This document shows positions 37,570 to 49,246 of a DNA stretch of 64,000 nt, piece after piece. Within the stretch, counting starts at the first letter, position 1. Each line of letters starts with the position of its first letter. The position numbers and the translations under genes were made by a program. The stretch is taken from contig OZ023263.1 of assembly GCA_964006375.1 (NCBI GenBank), forward strand, positions 137,078,063 to 137,142,062, read 5' to 3'. Under the pieces are notes generated by a model that was given only the letters and a program-made list of their open reading frames with translations, made no database searches and was not told the origin of the DNA. Source of the DNA: Tillus elongatus. Taxonomy: Eukaryota; Arthropoda; Insecta; Coleoptera; Cleridae.

Positions 37570-38470
37570 TAAACGTCTATTTTACGTAAATACCGTTGAA
37601 AAAACGTTATCGGTTATAAAAATTAACGTTCAATTCTAGGCTAAAAAGGCAACGTTACCATTTCTTCGTTGTAAAGACGTTAATTATGAAGAGTTTTTAG
37701 ACATAATATTTAAACGTTATTTAAACACATTTCGCCTATCAAAAAACTACGTTTAGTTAAGATTAATACGTTGAATATATGTATTTTATTAAACATTTTA
37801 TAAACGAAAGATATTTTGTGTGGTATAAACGTTATATGTAAAACAGGTATTTACCCAATTTTTGTGAAAAAATTAGGTAAACATTTTCTCGTTGTAAAGA
37901 CCTTATTGGTGAAGGGTATAATATTTAAACGTTGTTTCAACACAGTTCGCCTACCAAAAACCTACATGAAGTTAGGATTCATACATAAAATACACGTATT
38001 TTATTAGACATTTTATAAGTGAGAGATATTTATGTGATATAAACGTTATATTGAAACAACTCTTTTCCTAATTTTTGTAAAAAAAGCAACGAAACAATTT
38101 GTCATTGTAAAAGACCTTATGAATTAAGTGTTTTTAAACATAATATTTAAAGGTTGTTTCATCACAGTTCGCCTATGAAACACATGCGCGAAGTAGGGAT
38201 TCATACATAAAATATACGTATATTACCAGACATTTTTTAAGCGAGAGATATTTTATGTGACATAAACGATATATTTAAAACCACTATTTTTCTAATTTTT
38301 GTTAAAAAAGCAAATTACTTAACAATTTATCGTTGTAAAAGACGTTATTAATTAAGTGTTTTTAAACATCATATTTAGACGTAGTTTCAACAACGTTCGC
38401 CTATAAAAATATACATGAAGTAAGGATTTATACATAAAATATATGTATCTTACTAGATATTATTTTAGCG
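37570..38470. repeat. ~220-bp subterminal tandem repeats (left)
   Basis: Corresponding blocks (TATTTTATTA.ACATTTTATAA types) start at 37782, 37997, 38220 and 38444, giving periods of 215, 223 and 224 bp. Each unit has a TTCGCCTA block and a CGTTGTAAA.GAC block. Units are diverged from each other. Confidence 0.8.
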
Positions 38471-39395
38471 TGAGATCTTATGTGATATAGTATATTATGT
38501 ACCTATAGTTATATAGGTTACATTTTTTCATTTCTTTTTAAAAATTTTTGTCACATAATCAATCTGAGAGGTATTCGACAATACGTGTATGTTTTAAAAG
38601 GAGCTATTTTGTCTTTTGCATTCCACTGTGTAATACATAAAACATATTTGTCCTTGTAAATTAGTAAGTGTTTGTGCGCATGCTCAACGAGAATGAACAA
38701 GAAATAGAAACGGAACAGGTGAAGTGATGGCGTACAGTGTGTAACGTGGTGCTTAGAATTAAATTTTATTAAATATTATATTCAGTACGTGACACTTGTA
38801 TGTTATGGTGAATGGTGGTCTGTTCTATAATTTATAATTGTTTTATACATATTTACAAAGAATGATTATCATCCTGTAGCGATTTCCCTTAAAAGTTTTG
38901 GAAGTTAGTGCAGCTCAAAGTGTCAAGTTTTACGTCTTGAAGTTAGGTTAAGGTAAGCTGTATCACAATATGTAATAATTGTCTTCAAACGTTGTCGAAG
39001 TTAATCACATTTCTTGTACTTTGATTGCTATAGAGCGTTATTAGGTAGAATAAATAATTGGGACTTAGTTTAGCCGGCGTGTTTAAAATCGGCCATATTG
39101 GTTGCTTTCTCATATTTTCAAGTTTAATTTTATTGAGGCATTAGACGTATATCTAACGTTTATGAATACACCTTTTTTTCCCTCTATTTTGATTGTTCGT
39201 GAATCAAACTTTCGAATGAGAGTAATAATGGTTAGCTACGGGTTTAGCATTTATAAATTCTGATGTATTCGTTTATTTACCCCAGTTAAATTTAATTTGC
39301 ACGATACATGTACACCTATATATAGAACCCACGAGACTAATGGCAGTAGTATATGGTAATCACAATTTTATGACCTATTTATTTCTATTTAGTAG

Positions 39396-39521
39396 GGTAT
39401 AATTTTAGATGCTGCAAAGCTAAATTTTCCCCAACGTGAAAAAGGCGACAGAGCAATCTTTTGTGCTGTTAAGGATTGGTTGAAATTAGCTACTTCGAAA
39501 AGGTCCAGAGCAAAAAACTAA
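39396..39521 (+). CDS. Terminal exon of unknown gene within TIR element
   Basis: An acceptor (TTTCTATTTAGTAG) at 39395 opens a frame of 41 codons containing LDAAKLNFPQREKGDRAIFC and VKDWLKLATSKRSR, ending in TAA at 39519-39521. An AATAAA signal lies at 39701. The charged, helix-like composition looks genuinely coding. It may be the last exon of the element's own gene or a captured host exon. The family is not recognised. Confidence 0.4.
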   Translation, partial: GIILDAAKLNFPQREKGDRAIFCAVKDWLKLATSKRSRAKN

Positions 39522-40029
39522 TGGAAGAATACTTTTTTTTTGGTTGAGAAGTTGACAAATAATTTAAGAAATATTTATTTTATTTCATGATTAAGACGCT
39601 ATGATTGAAGAAGCTTGTTATATTTTTAGAATGTGGTATTAATTATCTTAGTTTTTTGATATTGAAATGTAAGTTTTTTTAAATATATTTTTGTTTTTTA
39701 AATAAAGTTATTTTTATTTGACATTTGACTTGTGATCTAATCCATTTTTATAAAGCCCATTTAAAATTATAAACATAAATAATAATAATTTCTCAATGGT
39801 AGGTTTATAAAATTTTGCAGAGTAGCAAGTTTAGAAGTTTTGATGAGCAATGAGCACTTAAAGTAAGTATCTACACCGCAATGAGGTCCAGTTTGACACT
39901 TCTACACCTAATGATCGTTTGTCCTATAAGTTGCCATCGTCAAAAAATTTATCGTACTCATCTTCTGCTGTCAGCTGGGTTGAAAAACTATCATTTGGTA
40001 GGTATGTATTAGTTGTAATTCAAACGTTT

Positions 40030-40340
40030 ATTATCCGTCGTTAATACAAGCAGATTAACGTGACAGATCCCGTTGATAAACATTAATTATAAACGTATAT
40101 TCTTCATGACAGATAATGGTTAAATCAACGTTGCAAAACCCTTGTTAATAAACATGTATAAAAAATGTATATTTTACGTTATTAACGGCAAATAGTTTAA
40201 CGTTACAAATTCCCGTTGATAAACGGTAATTATAAACGTATATTCTCCATTACAGATGATGGTTAAATTTACGTTGTAAAATCCTTGTTAATAAACATGT
40301 AAGAAAAACGTATATTTAAACGTTAAAACATACATGTATA
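40030..40340. repeat. 143-bp subterminal tandem repeats (right)
   Basis: The CCCGTTGATAAAC block recurs at 40069 and 40212 within similar units, also containing AATTATAAACGTATATTC and a CTTGTTAATAAACATGTA block. It mirrors the left array in word content but not in period. Confidence 0.75.
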
Positions 40341-40457
40341 AAAACGTTTTTATATTGGTTTAATTATATGTTTATTCGGGCGACATTTTTACCAAAATTA
40401 AACGTAAGGTAGCAGTTTCCTTTTAAACGTTTAATTAACGAACATGTGTTTACTGGG

Positions 40458-42722
40458 TTGTATATATGAGAAATATTTATTTGGTTCCTCAGTTAAACCG
40501 TATTCAGAATTTGCTAAACCCGATGTTTCGGCTCCTGTTATGGTGCCATTTTAAGGGGTTAAGGAAATATGAAAACTCTAGGGGCTCAATCTGCCTACTC
40601 CTTAGAGCAGTAAGGTTAGCTTGGGTTATTGCAGTTCGAATATGGGGCCTCAATCTGCCTACTCCCCAAATCTCGATGGAAATCGTGTCCAAGGTTTCTG
40701 TGTGTTCAACTCTAGACTTAGAGTTTTAACAAATTCTGGAGCGGTTCAACCTGAGAATAAAATATTTTTCACACTTATGACCGCCATAAAACATTCTTTG
40801 TTCCACTGCTCTATAGTAAACCACAGACATAGGACACTTGTTAGAGTTGTTGCGGAGAAGGAAATAGGCATTATAACTATTTTTACTTATTCTATGTTTT
40901 ATACATTTTAACACTGGTGGTACAATGTATCCGAGTATTTTGCTTTGAATCAATATTTATTAAATATGGGGTACTGGATGGTGATTGCTGTCGATTACAC
41001 CCTGAGAAATCTTTTAGCACAATTATTTATGTACCTGCCTGTATCAGTCTATAGTAGTAAACTGAATTGTGTGCTTATTAATGTTCGATAATGGCATATT
41101 GTGATACATTTTTGTAGCTTATCCCTGCAAACGAATGAAAATTTAGTGAAACCCTTAGTGGTCAATTCACATCAGTTTTTATTCACAAAGGGGGTAAGAT
41201 CCCTTAGTAGTTATGGTCTAGTCAGGCAGTGACTTGTACGTTTCTTTAAAACAAAAACCTTCAATGAAGTAAACATAAATCCAAACACATTTATATTATT
41301 TTATTATTTAGAATACATATCACAAGAGATGTTGCATAAATATATAAAATGGACATTACAGTATAAAATCATTATAAAAAGCTACATTACTATAAAATAT
41401 ATGGACAGATTTTTTTATACAAGTTAACAAATTGTTCCTTAAAAGTAGAACCTATTACTATAATATAATATTAGTATAGTAGGAGTATTAATGTACATTT
41501 ATAAACATTTAAAAACTAGCAGAATCTAAAATAGCAATACACTACAAACATTCCATCAACAATCAATCTCATGAACATTACCTAAACATTTGTTTAAATG
41601 GCAAAGCCAACAGCAATTTTCACTAACAATAAAATTATTTTATATTAATTTTATTCAAATCACACCGAGTTTTTCATGTAAGGCCTTTATTCCAATAAGC
41701 ACAATAAAGCTGTTTAGCATTTACACTGAACTTTTCCAGTTTAACATACATTTTCTAAATAAGAGGGTCAAAATTAACGTGAATTCCCTCGTAGTTACTG
41801 CCAGCACAGTCTGGCAATAAAAAAATTTAAAACTTTAGAATTCCATGGAAATTTGCTAAAAATGTTATTTAACTTAGTTTTTTAACATCATAATCATAAT
41901 CAATGAACATAAAAATATACTTGTTTGATATTATTTTTGTTTTGTTTTTTTTTAGTCAATATTTATCTCGATACATTTTTAAAAAGGTTTTTCATGGTTC
42001 CAATTGATGTACAAAATGCTATTCTTATTTAAATATTTTCTAGTAATGAATTTACAAAAAAAAATGTAACTATATAAATCTAGTAAAAACTATTAACATG
42101 GATTTTATAATTTAGCAAATGAGAAACGACTAAGGTTTAAGTAATACGATTAGTAATTTTCAATTCAAAATGCTTAAATGTTGGATAAATGTTGGCCCTT
42201 ACAACATATTCATATCAGCAATACCTACATGTATTGGTATTTTAGAAAGCTATAGACATAGACAATTAGAACTTACAAATATCATAAAAACAGTCTTATT
42301 TTCAAACACATAGTAGGATCACTATCTATGACTTATTTGTTGTCGCACAAATATATTACATTCATTTTTATTTAGAACACAAACTCTTTTTGTAGTTATG
42401 CAATTTTCCTTCAAATGCCTTCATAATATGAAGGTTTATTGTTTATCCACAATTAAATTTTTGAATAACACAGTATTTACCTAGTAGGGTTGTAATTTAT
42501 CTAGTAGAGTGTAGTTCATTATCTAGTAGAGTGTAGTTCATCTAAATTAAATAAAATGATGCAAAAAAAGAACAAATAATATATGTAACAAATAAGAATG
42601 TTGGGAATGCTTTATCTGCTTCTTTGGCATATACTTGGTACTACCTAAAACCTTACCAAACAGTCTTCATTAGTTTACTTAAAGTTTTGAGTCACACACC
42701 TGTTGTTTGCATTTTATTAGCT
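40458..42722. other. No recognisable gene
   Basis: AT-rich sequence. A short direct repeat containing CAATCTGCCTACTCC occurs at about 40587 and 40652. The stretch 41240-42620 resembles an untranslated or intergenic region; no exon, repeat family member or RNA was recognised. Confidence 0.45.
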
Positions 42723-42723
42723 A

Positions 42724-42794
<71 letters not shown>
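42723..42794. repeat. (TA)n microsatellite
   Basis: A pure TA tract about 170 bp left of hAT-D copy 3. The X repeat was not recognised beside it. Confidence 0.9.
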
Positions 42795-42795
<1 letters not shown>

Positions 42796-43673
42796 CAATA
42801 TTATATAGACAACAAAATAATAATAGTTTCTCCTCCATGACTCTACAGTAATATGTGCAAAGAAAATGTTTGTATTTAGCATCAATAATAAATGACCTTA
42901 TAAAAAAAATTAAAATTTTCAGATCTGCTAATACAACTGGTTATACAAATGTTATATGTTACAGTTAGAGGTGTGCAAACCCATGTTTTGTTCGAACCGA
43001 ACTATGAACGAACTCAAGCAAATATGTCGCCTCGAACTTCGAACCTCGGAAATTGTATGTCTAAGGTTCACAGTCGAACTTCGAACTTTATAGAAATTCA
43101 AAATCAAACATCGAACTACCCAAACATCTTCAGTGTTCACATATCATTTCCTTAAATACAAAATTTAGGAATATTGTAACATATAATATTTGATATGTAA
43201 AAGATTCCCATTCTTTTTACAAAAAGGAAGGCTTCGACAAAACTTGCAGGTTAATTGGGTGAAAATGCCTTCCTGTGCTGATAGTTGTGGAGATCGGTCA
43301 ATGTTTAATCAAAAATACAAAATCAAACAATATTTTAACCTTTTTTAGATTTCTAGATCTATAGATAAGCTCAATTATAAATATGTTGTGGTTGTTTGGC
43401 ATTGGCTAGGCAAGAGGGATAAAAGTGCGCATGATAGGTATATAATAACCACTAAAAATTTGAACTGTCGCCTGATTGTGAATATTTAACCGTTTTGGCT
43501 CATTAATAATAATAATACTTTATTCGCTCCATAAATACCCTACTGGGTGTAGAACACGTAACTTACAGACTTAACAAAGCAACCACACCCGCACATACAC
43601 CCCACAAATGTTGTATTAACCCCCTCAGAGAAAGCATACGATGGTGAATGTTGCCATGCCAAAGTGACAGCTA

Positions 43674-45332
43674 TTAATCTTGATCTTGGAGTGGTGGCCA
43701 TATGTCTCCGTCTCTGAAGAATTCATTGCAGGAATAGTAAAACTTTCTCAATAGAATATCCTTTAGTTCTTTTTTCAATGTTTTTACGTCGATATTTTTC
43801 CAACAGAGAGGTAGATGATTGCTTATTTTTATGACCTGATATTCTGCATTTCTCTGTACTTTTGTTAATGGTGTTTTTGGAAGTAGGAGTTTCTGATTCA
43901 ATCTGAACTTTGTATGATGCTCATGCTCAGGCAGGTATTTTGAGAAACACGACATATTTTGCTTAACAAACAGGACACATTCCAATATGTATACACAATG
44001 AAGGGTCAGTATCTTGTTCTCTATGAAATACCGGCTGCAGGATTCTCGAGGTTTCAGCCCATATATGGACCCGACACAAGACTTCTGCAGTATGAATATG
44101 TGGTCCACATCCACAGAGTTTCCCCAGAACACTCTGCCATACTAAAGTATTGCATACACAGACGCATAATAGACCATAAGACATATGCCCTCATCCACAC
44201 TTCTCTGCAGCACTCTTAAGGCATATGAAGAACTAGAGATCTTGGGAGCAATATACTCCATGTGTTTCCTCCAGTTCACATTATTGTCTATAATCAGTCC
44301 AAGAAACTTGCAGCTTTGTGAAGTCTGCAACTGAGTGTTACCACAATTTATCGTCATTGCTTGTCCTCCAACAGCAGAAAATTTAATTAGCTGTGTTTTT
44401 TCAGCATTCATCTTCATTTGATTTGTACTAAACCAAGTGTCAAGGTCTCTCATGACAGAAATCATCTGATATTCTAGTTCATCTATCTGTCGCATGTGTA
44501 GGGTGATCGAAGTGTCATCTGCATATAAGATTGTTTTGTGGTTCAGAAGTGTAGGCAAGTCATTAATGTAAATTATAAACAGCACTGGGCCCAGCACTGA
44601 CCCCTGTGGTACCACTCTCTTAACTGTCTCTACTGAAGAATAGATGTTTTTACCTGTGGTTGTGTGTTTACTACGGATACACTGTTTTCTGTGAGTCAGA
44701 TATGGTTTTATCAATTCCAGCACCGTTCCCCTTACATCAATCATCTCCAACTGTTCATAAAGTATCTGACAGTCTATGCTGTCAAAGGCCTTGGACAGAT
44801 CTGCGAAAACACCAGCAACCTCCTCTCCAAGAGTCATAGCCTGAAGAACCTCTGAAGTGAATTGGTCAATTGCACTTGTCGTGCTTCTTTCTCTTATGTA
44901 AGCATTCTGCAAATCACTAATTATATTGTATCTTTCAAGATGTTCCGCAATTCTGGTGACAATAACTTTCTCATATATCTTTGCTATAACTGGGGTTAGC
45001 ATAATAAGCCTGTACTTTGAGGGGTCAGAGGTATTACCCTTTTTGTAGATTGGCACACCAGCCGACATCTTTAGATCATCTGGCAAGGCTCCAGTCATCA
45101 TACATTCATTGATGGCCTCAGCAAGAGGTGTAGATATAATGTCAGCATTATCCTTCAATATCTTAATAGGCAGCTCATCAATTCCCACTGACATGGTATT
45201 CTTGAGGCCCCTAATTATTTTAAATACTTCCAAGTGACAAGTTGGAGCCAGCGTCATGATGGAATCTATATTCATCAGGTTCTCAGTCTGAATTTTCGGC
45301 CCCCTAACTGGATTACTCATATTGTCGCACAT
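43674..45332 (-). pseudogene. LINE D reverse transcriptase and C-terminal region
   Basis: RT frame 45332-44142: VGIDELPIKILKDNAD, YIRERSTTSAIDQF, VFADLSKAFDSID (catalytic Asp), VVPQGSVLGPVLFIIYINDL and ILYADDTSITLH (YADD). After a break at about 44140 the C-terminal region follows at 44132-43674 (SVDVDHIFILQKSCVGSIYG, then LPEHEHHTKFRLNQKLLLP), ending in a stop. The family is the Jockey/CR1 superfamily. The two frame breaks and truncation make it dead, though the RT core is complete. Confidence 0.9.
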
Positions 45333-45638
45333 ATTAATAAAAAGTTATTCAGACTATTTAGTTCCTCCTCTACACTCGAAGAATCAGGATATATACTGTC
45401 GAGGTTCATCCCAAGTTTATGCTTTGTCCTTCTGCCAGTCGATGCATTCACAATCCGCCAAGTTGCAACAACTTTATTTTGAGCCTCCTGAAGAATTTTG
45501 AAATTATTTTTTTTTCGACTTATGTATTGCATGATTAACTAACCTACAATATCCCTTATAGCATTCATTACTAACTTTTTTTCTGAAGCTCGGTGTATAA
45601 AAATCTTTTTGTTTGACACATTTGTCTGATATCATCGT

Positions 45639-46086
45639 TCAGCCACAGTTTTTCATTAGTAATTTTATTTCTAATTCTGGTGTGAACACAGTGCTATATG
45701 TGCCGAGGATTTTGTCAGATACAAACTTATATTTTATATTAGATCCATTCAGGTTCTCCATGTTCCAATCCATCCTTGACAATTCATCCCTAATCAGAGA
45801 TTTTGTCACCTTATTATATTTACGCACACATCTGAAGGATGTTTTCTCTTTGACATTGGCTCCCTCTATGGTGGCCAGGATGGCATAATGATCTGACAGA
45901 GCCAATACAACAATGTCACCTCTACATGTGCTATCATTGGTGATAACATTGTCAATTGCAGTGGCTGAATCATTGCCAACTCCTGTGTAATCTTTTATAA
46001 TTGATGTCATATTGTATGAAGATAGTACATCTTCAAGCTGTGTTAGTCGCTTGTTACTTGATTTAAAATTGATGTTGAAGTCTCCA
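45639..46086 (-). pseudogene. LINE D endonuclease, C-terminal part
   Basis: It begins at CGDFNINFKSSNKRL, the catalytic GDFN motif of AP endonucleases, then IDNVITN and ALSDHYAILATIEG (the conserved SDH). The endonuclease nicks target DNA to prime reverse transcription. The N-terminal half is absent because of 5' truncation, and the frame breaks at 45639 before RT. Confidence 0.88.
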
Positions 46087-46342
46087 CATTGTGAAATAAA
46101 GCATGTTGAAACCAGTGTTTTCCAGAGGCAATCTGCAATTAACCTCATAAATTCCGAAAATTTACGTTACCGATCGCCTTTGAACACCACCATCATGTTG
46201 TTGAGAGACTGAAAAAGATGTTGGGAGGCTAGGATACGTAAAAAAATAATTATCGGGTTGCTAAATGACTCTGCTGTGTCTCAAATGTGTCCCACCAACT
46301 GTCAAAAATATGCATGAGTTAAATCTCCTGAAATTACTCTAT

Positions 46343-47050
46343 AAATACTGGATGGGAACCTGCAGTTCTCCACACGTGTGGACCATCTCTGCCGCTCTGC
46401 GTTCTATAGACTGTAACACCTGTATCAGTACTGTAATTGTCTTCCCCAGGATGCACGTAAACTTTTGGTGAACTCGCTAATCCTGTCACTGTTCACGTAT
46501 GGTGATTGTGTGTATGGTCCTTGCCTGACGTGTCTGGACGGGTACCGTATCCAGAAGGTGCAAAATTGGTGTGTGAGATTTGTTCTCCACGTACCCCGTT
46601 TTGCTCACGTTAGGCCGTATATGCGGGCACTGGACTGGCTGAACATGCAGGAAATGAGACTTGTTCACTATGCCACCTTAGTAATCAAGGTTGTTCCGGA
46701 AAGGAAACCTGATTACCTATATGACTGTATCAGCCTTCGAACTGATGTACATGTCAGACTCCTGCGAGGCACGAGTGACTTGACTGTTCATATACATAGA
46801 GCTGCAAGTTTTAAAAAATCCTTTTGTTACTTAATATCTTACCTATTCAATTATCTGCATAGAAACGGTATAGCTTCCCTTTCAATAAGAGCTGTAAAAT
46901 ATGATTTGACACACAGTCTGTTAGCTGGGACACATGAACTTGATATTACCGTTTTAATTTTTTTCTGTAGCTGGATATGTTGAAAAACAGTTCGCTGAAC
47001 ATGTCCATTTGTACTGTGAGTGCAATAAATATTATTATTATTATTATTAA
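46343..47050 (+). pseudogene. LINE E, 3' fragment of a Jockey/CR1-type element
   Basis: The plus-strand frame encodes only the RT thumb and C-terminal part (LLVNSLILSLFTYGDCVYG, QNWCVRFVLHVPRFAHVRPY, ALDWLNMQEMRLVHY), with a TGA stop at 46981-46983. The 3' end has an AATAAATATT signal and an ATTATTATTATT tail to 47050. Its orientation is opposite to LINE D within the same hAT-D copy. It is a different family from D by C-terminal sequence. Confidence 0.85.
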
Positions 47051-48038
47051 TGCAATGACACTGATAACGAGTTTAAAGCATCGATATCGAGTTAACGGGG
47101 CCCCAACTTTGCTACCTTTTGCAGCATTCAATGCCTGAAAAGTTAAATTTCGAAGTATTTTTGAGCAACGAACTTCGAACTATTTTGGAGAATAACATAG
47201 TTCGAACTTCGAATTATTTCAACATTGCTAGTATGAACACATTTTCGAACCGAAGGTTCGGTTCGAGATTTCAAAGCTTCGCACACCTTTAGTTACAGTC
47301 TCTATGTTTAAGAATACAAGAAAGCAACGGTCAGATAACTCGAGAGCATATACTGTGCATCTACAGATACACAACTAATGTAAAGACGTTGGCATAAAGA
47401 ATTTATAGACTGATTTAAAAGAGTATCCACAACTTTGAGAGATGACCTGAACGTGCTATTAAGAAGACAAATATACAGGGTGTTAGTTAATTAAATAGAG
47501 GTAAAAACTGTAGAATGCAATTCCTTATTCAATCCTAAGCCAAAAAGTTCATACACACATAGGTCCCAAACCCCATTTTTTTCCCATATTGAAAAAACTC
47601 AAGCATCTATAAAACTGGAATCCGATGACAATGATAAATGCCCCAAAAGGCATCATTCAAGCCAAACACTATTTTCCAAATATAACCAGTGCGGTGCTTG
47701 CTTACATACAAAATTCAATTTGAAAAAAATAATGTAAGTACACCACTATTTTTTCTTAAACTTTATATGCTTCCACGGACAAAAGTTGCATTTGTCTTTT
47801 TGGTTCAAATGAGCCAATTTCGAGAAAAATTAATAAATAGTTATTAAAGCTTTTCTTATTTGGTATACAACTATAGGAATACTTTCCTAAATAATAGACT
47901 TCTGGATTTTATATTTAAAAAATATTTATCTGACTACAAATGACAGCTCTTATTATAAATATTTTTAGAAATAAGTTATTTTAGAATTATTTAAAAAAAT
48001 GACTACACTTAGCTCAAAGGTAAATAAGCAATGGTAAC

Positions 48039-48384
48039 TGTAAATAATCTCGGCACCATAAATGATTACTATATATCGTTAATGGGGCGTTAAAAGAGGT
48101 GAGCTAAACTTAAAACTTTATTATTGATCAAAGTGTACAGTAGAAATAAATATTGCATTCTTTAATATGAAGGGTTAATACGAATGATAACATATGAAAG
48201 AATCGTGGTCGCGTAACATCAGTCCTGAATATTCTTTTGCTACTCTCTGCATACGGTTCCTAACTGAACTGCTAAGGGAGGTTCCAGCAATGCCACAGTA
48301 CTTGCCGTCCTTATTGCGGTGTGCACCGACTCTCGAGTTGATCATACCTGGTGCACGCTCTTCGCCTTTACTATATTTTCCACA
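48039..48384 (-). repeat. BEL/Pao 3' LTR
   Basis: 346 bp, from TGTAAATAATCTCGG to ATATTTTCCACA on the plus strand (TG...CA). Closely similar to the joined 52304-52387 plus 55260-55524 sequence. Confidence 0.9.
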
Positions 48385-49246
48385 TCCTCGGGGGCCGCAG
48401 TAGAAAGTTCCAATGGATGTAACAACTGTATAGGCCTTCGAAGTAATGTTCCGTTGGGAATCTGGACCTCGCAGGCTTGGGTTCTTCAATCTCTGCCGCG
48501 TATTGATCATACAATGCGAAGTCATTCACCTAGAATCTTTCGTACGTCGATAAACAGCTGTTCATGTTTACATGAGCGTTTCTTAGCTGTTGTAAATAGT
48601 CAGTTCACCATTTCTTCCAAAATTTTGATAGTACTCGTTAGCGTTCTCGCCGTTTCAGAATAAAACTGTTTCTCGATTAGTATTGATGTTGGGATCAGGT
48701 ATTACAAACATTGGCGTTGATTACCTAATAAAATATTTGAAGGACTATATTGATAAATTATTCTTATCGTTCTCAATGTAGGTCAACAGCCTTGAATTCA
48801 CTGTCGCCTAAATTTATGCTAAAATTGTTTGGAGTTCATATATATTGACAATTGATTTTCCCAGGGCAAACTTGAGACAATCCTTGCCGGTTTTAGTCAT
48901 GTGTTCCCAAAACCTACCCCAATTCAATATAACGATATTTTAGAAGGGCACCATATATTTACACTTTCGAATTCACATTTTTAACAACATAGTCTTTTAA
49001 CCGAGAGGCGCACAGGACTGCTGTTAACTCAATATTTGGCGGTGATAAGTCATGGGATTCGTTTGTTTTTAAAGACGTGACACGATTTTTCGCAATTGTA
49101 CACTTAAGTTGTCATTTGATTTTTCGTGGACGCACACCACATATGCAGTTTTGCTGGAGTTGCAGAACATATGCAGCTATAACGTAGAACCAGTATTTAA
49201 AATAATGTTTCTAGGAATCGTGACGGAAGTTAGATTTCTTAAATCA

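Larger units (their letters stand above)
37546..40457 (+). mobile_element. 2.9-kb TIR element with tandem repeats at both ends
   Basis: The left end CCCAATAAACACACGTGCG is matched in inverted orientation by the right end (…ACATGTGTTTACTGGG); similarity covers about 30 bp. Inside the left end are about four tandem units of 215-224 bp (about 37570-38470). Inside the right end are about two units of 143 bp (about 40030-40340). Both arrays are rich in AACGTT and TAAACGT words. The centre contains a coding exon with a polyadenylation signal. The superfamily and target duplication were not determined. Confidence 0.65.
43505..46086 (-). mobile_element. LINE D, 5'-truncated Jockey/CR1-type element
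   Basis: The minus-strand element starts in the AP endonuclease at 46086 and ends with an AATAAA signal and a TTATTATTATT tail at 43505. The junctions with hAT-D are exact when compared with hAT-D copies 1 and 2. A 4-bp CATT is shared at the two ends. Confidence 0.9.
42966..47291 (-). mobile_element. hAT-D copy 3 carrying two LINE insertions
   Basis: The ends are TAGAGGTGTGCAAAC and GCACACCTTTA. An exact 8-bp duplication GTTACAGT lies at 42958-42965 and 47292-47299. The hAT body matches copy 2 at 42966-43504, 46087-46342 and 47051-47291. Between these pieces lie LINE D (minus strand) and LINE E (plus strand). With both removed it would be about 1.0 kb, like the other copies. Confidence 0.93.

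Noticed and set aside
37570..38470. CRISPR-like array
   Set aside because: Periods of 215-224 bp with diverged units, no short identical repeats with unique spacers, and an evidently eukaryotic context.
48175..48525. 116-codon minus-strand frame overlapping the BEL 3' LTR
   Set aside because: Most of it lies within the LTR, where no protein is expected, and no BEL domain is recognisable.
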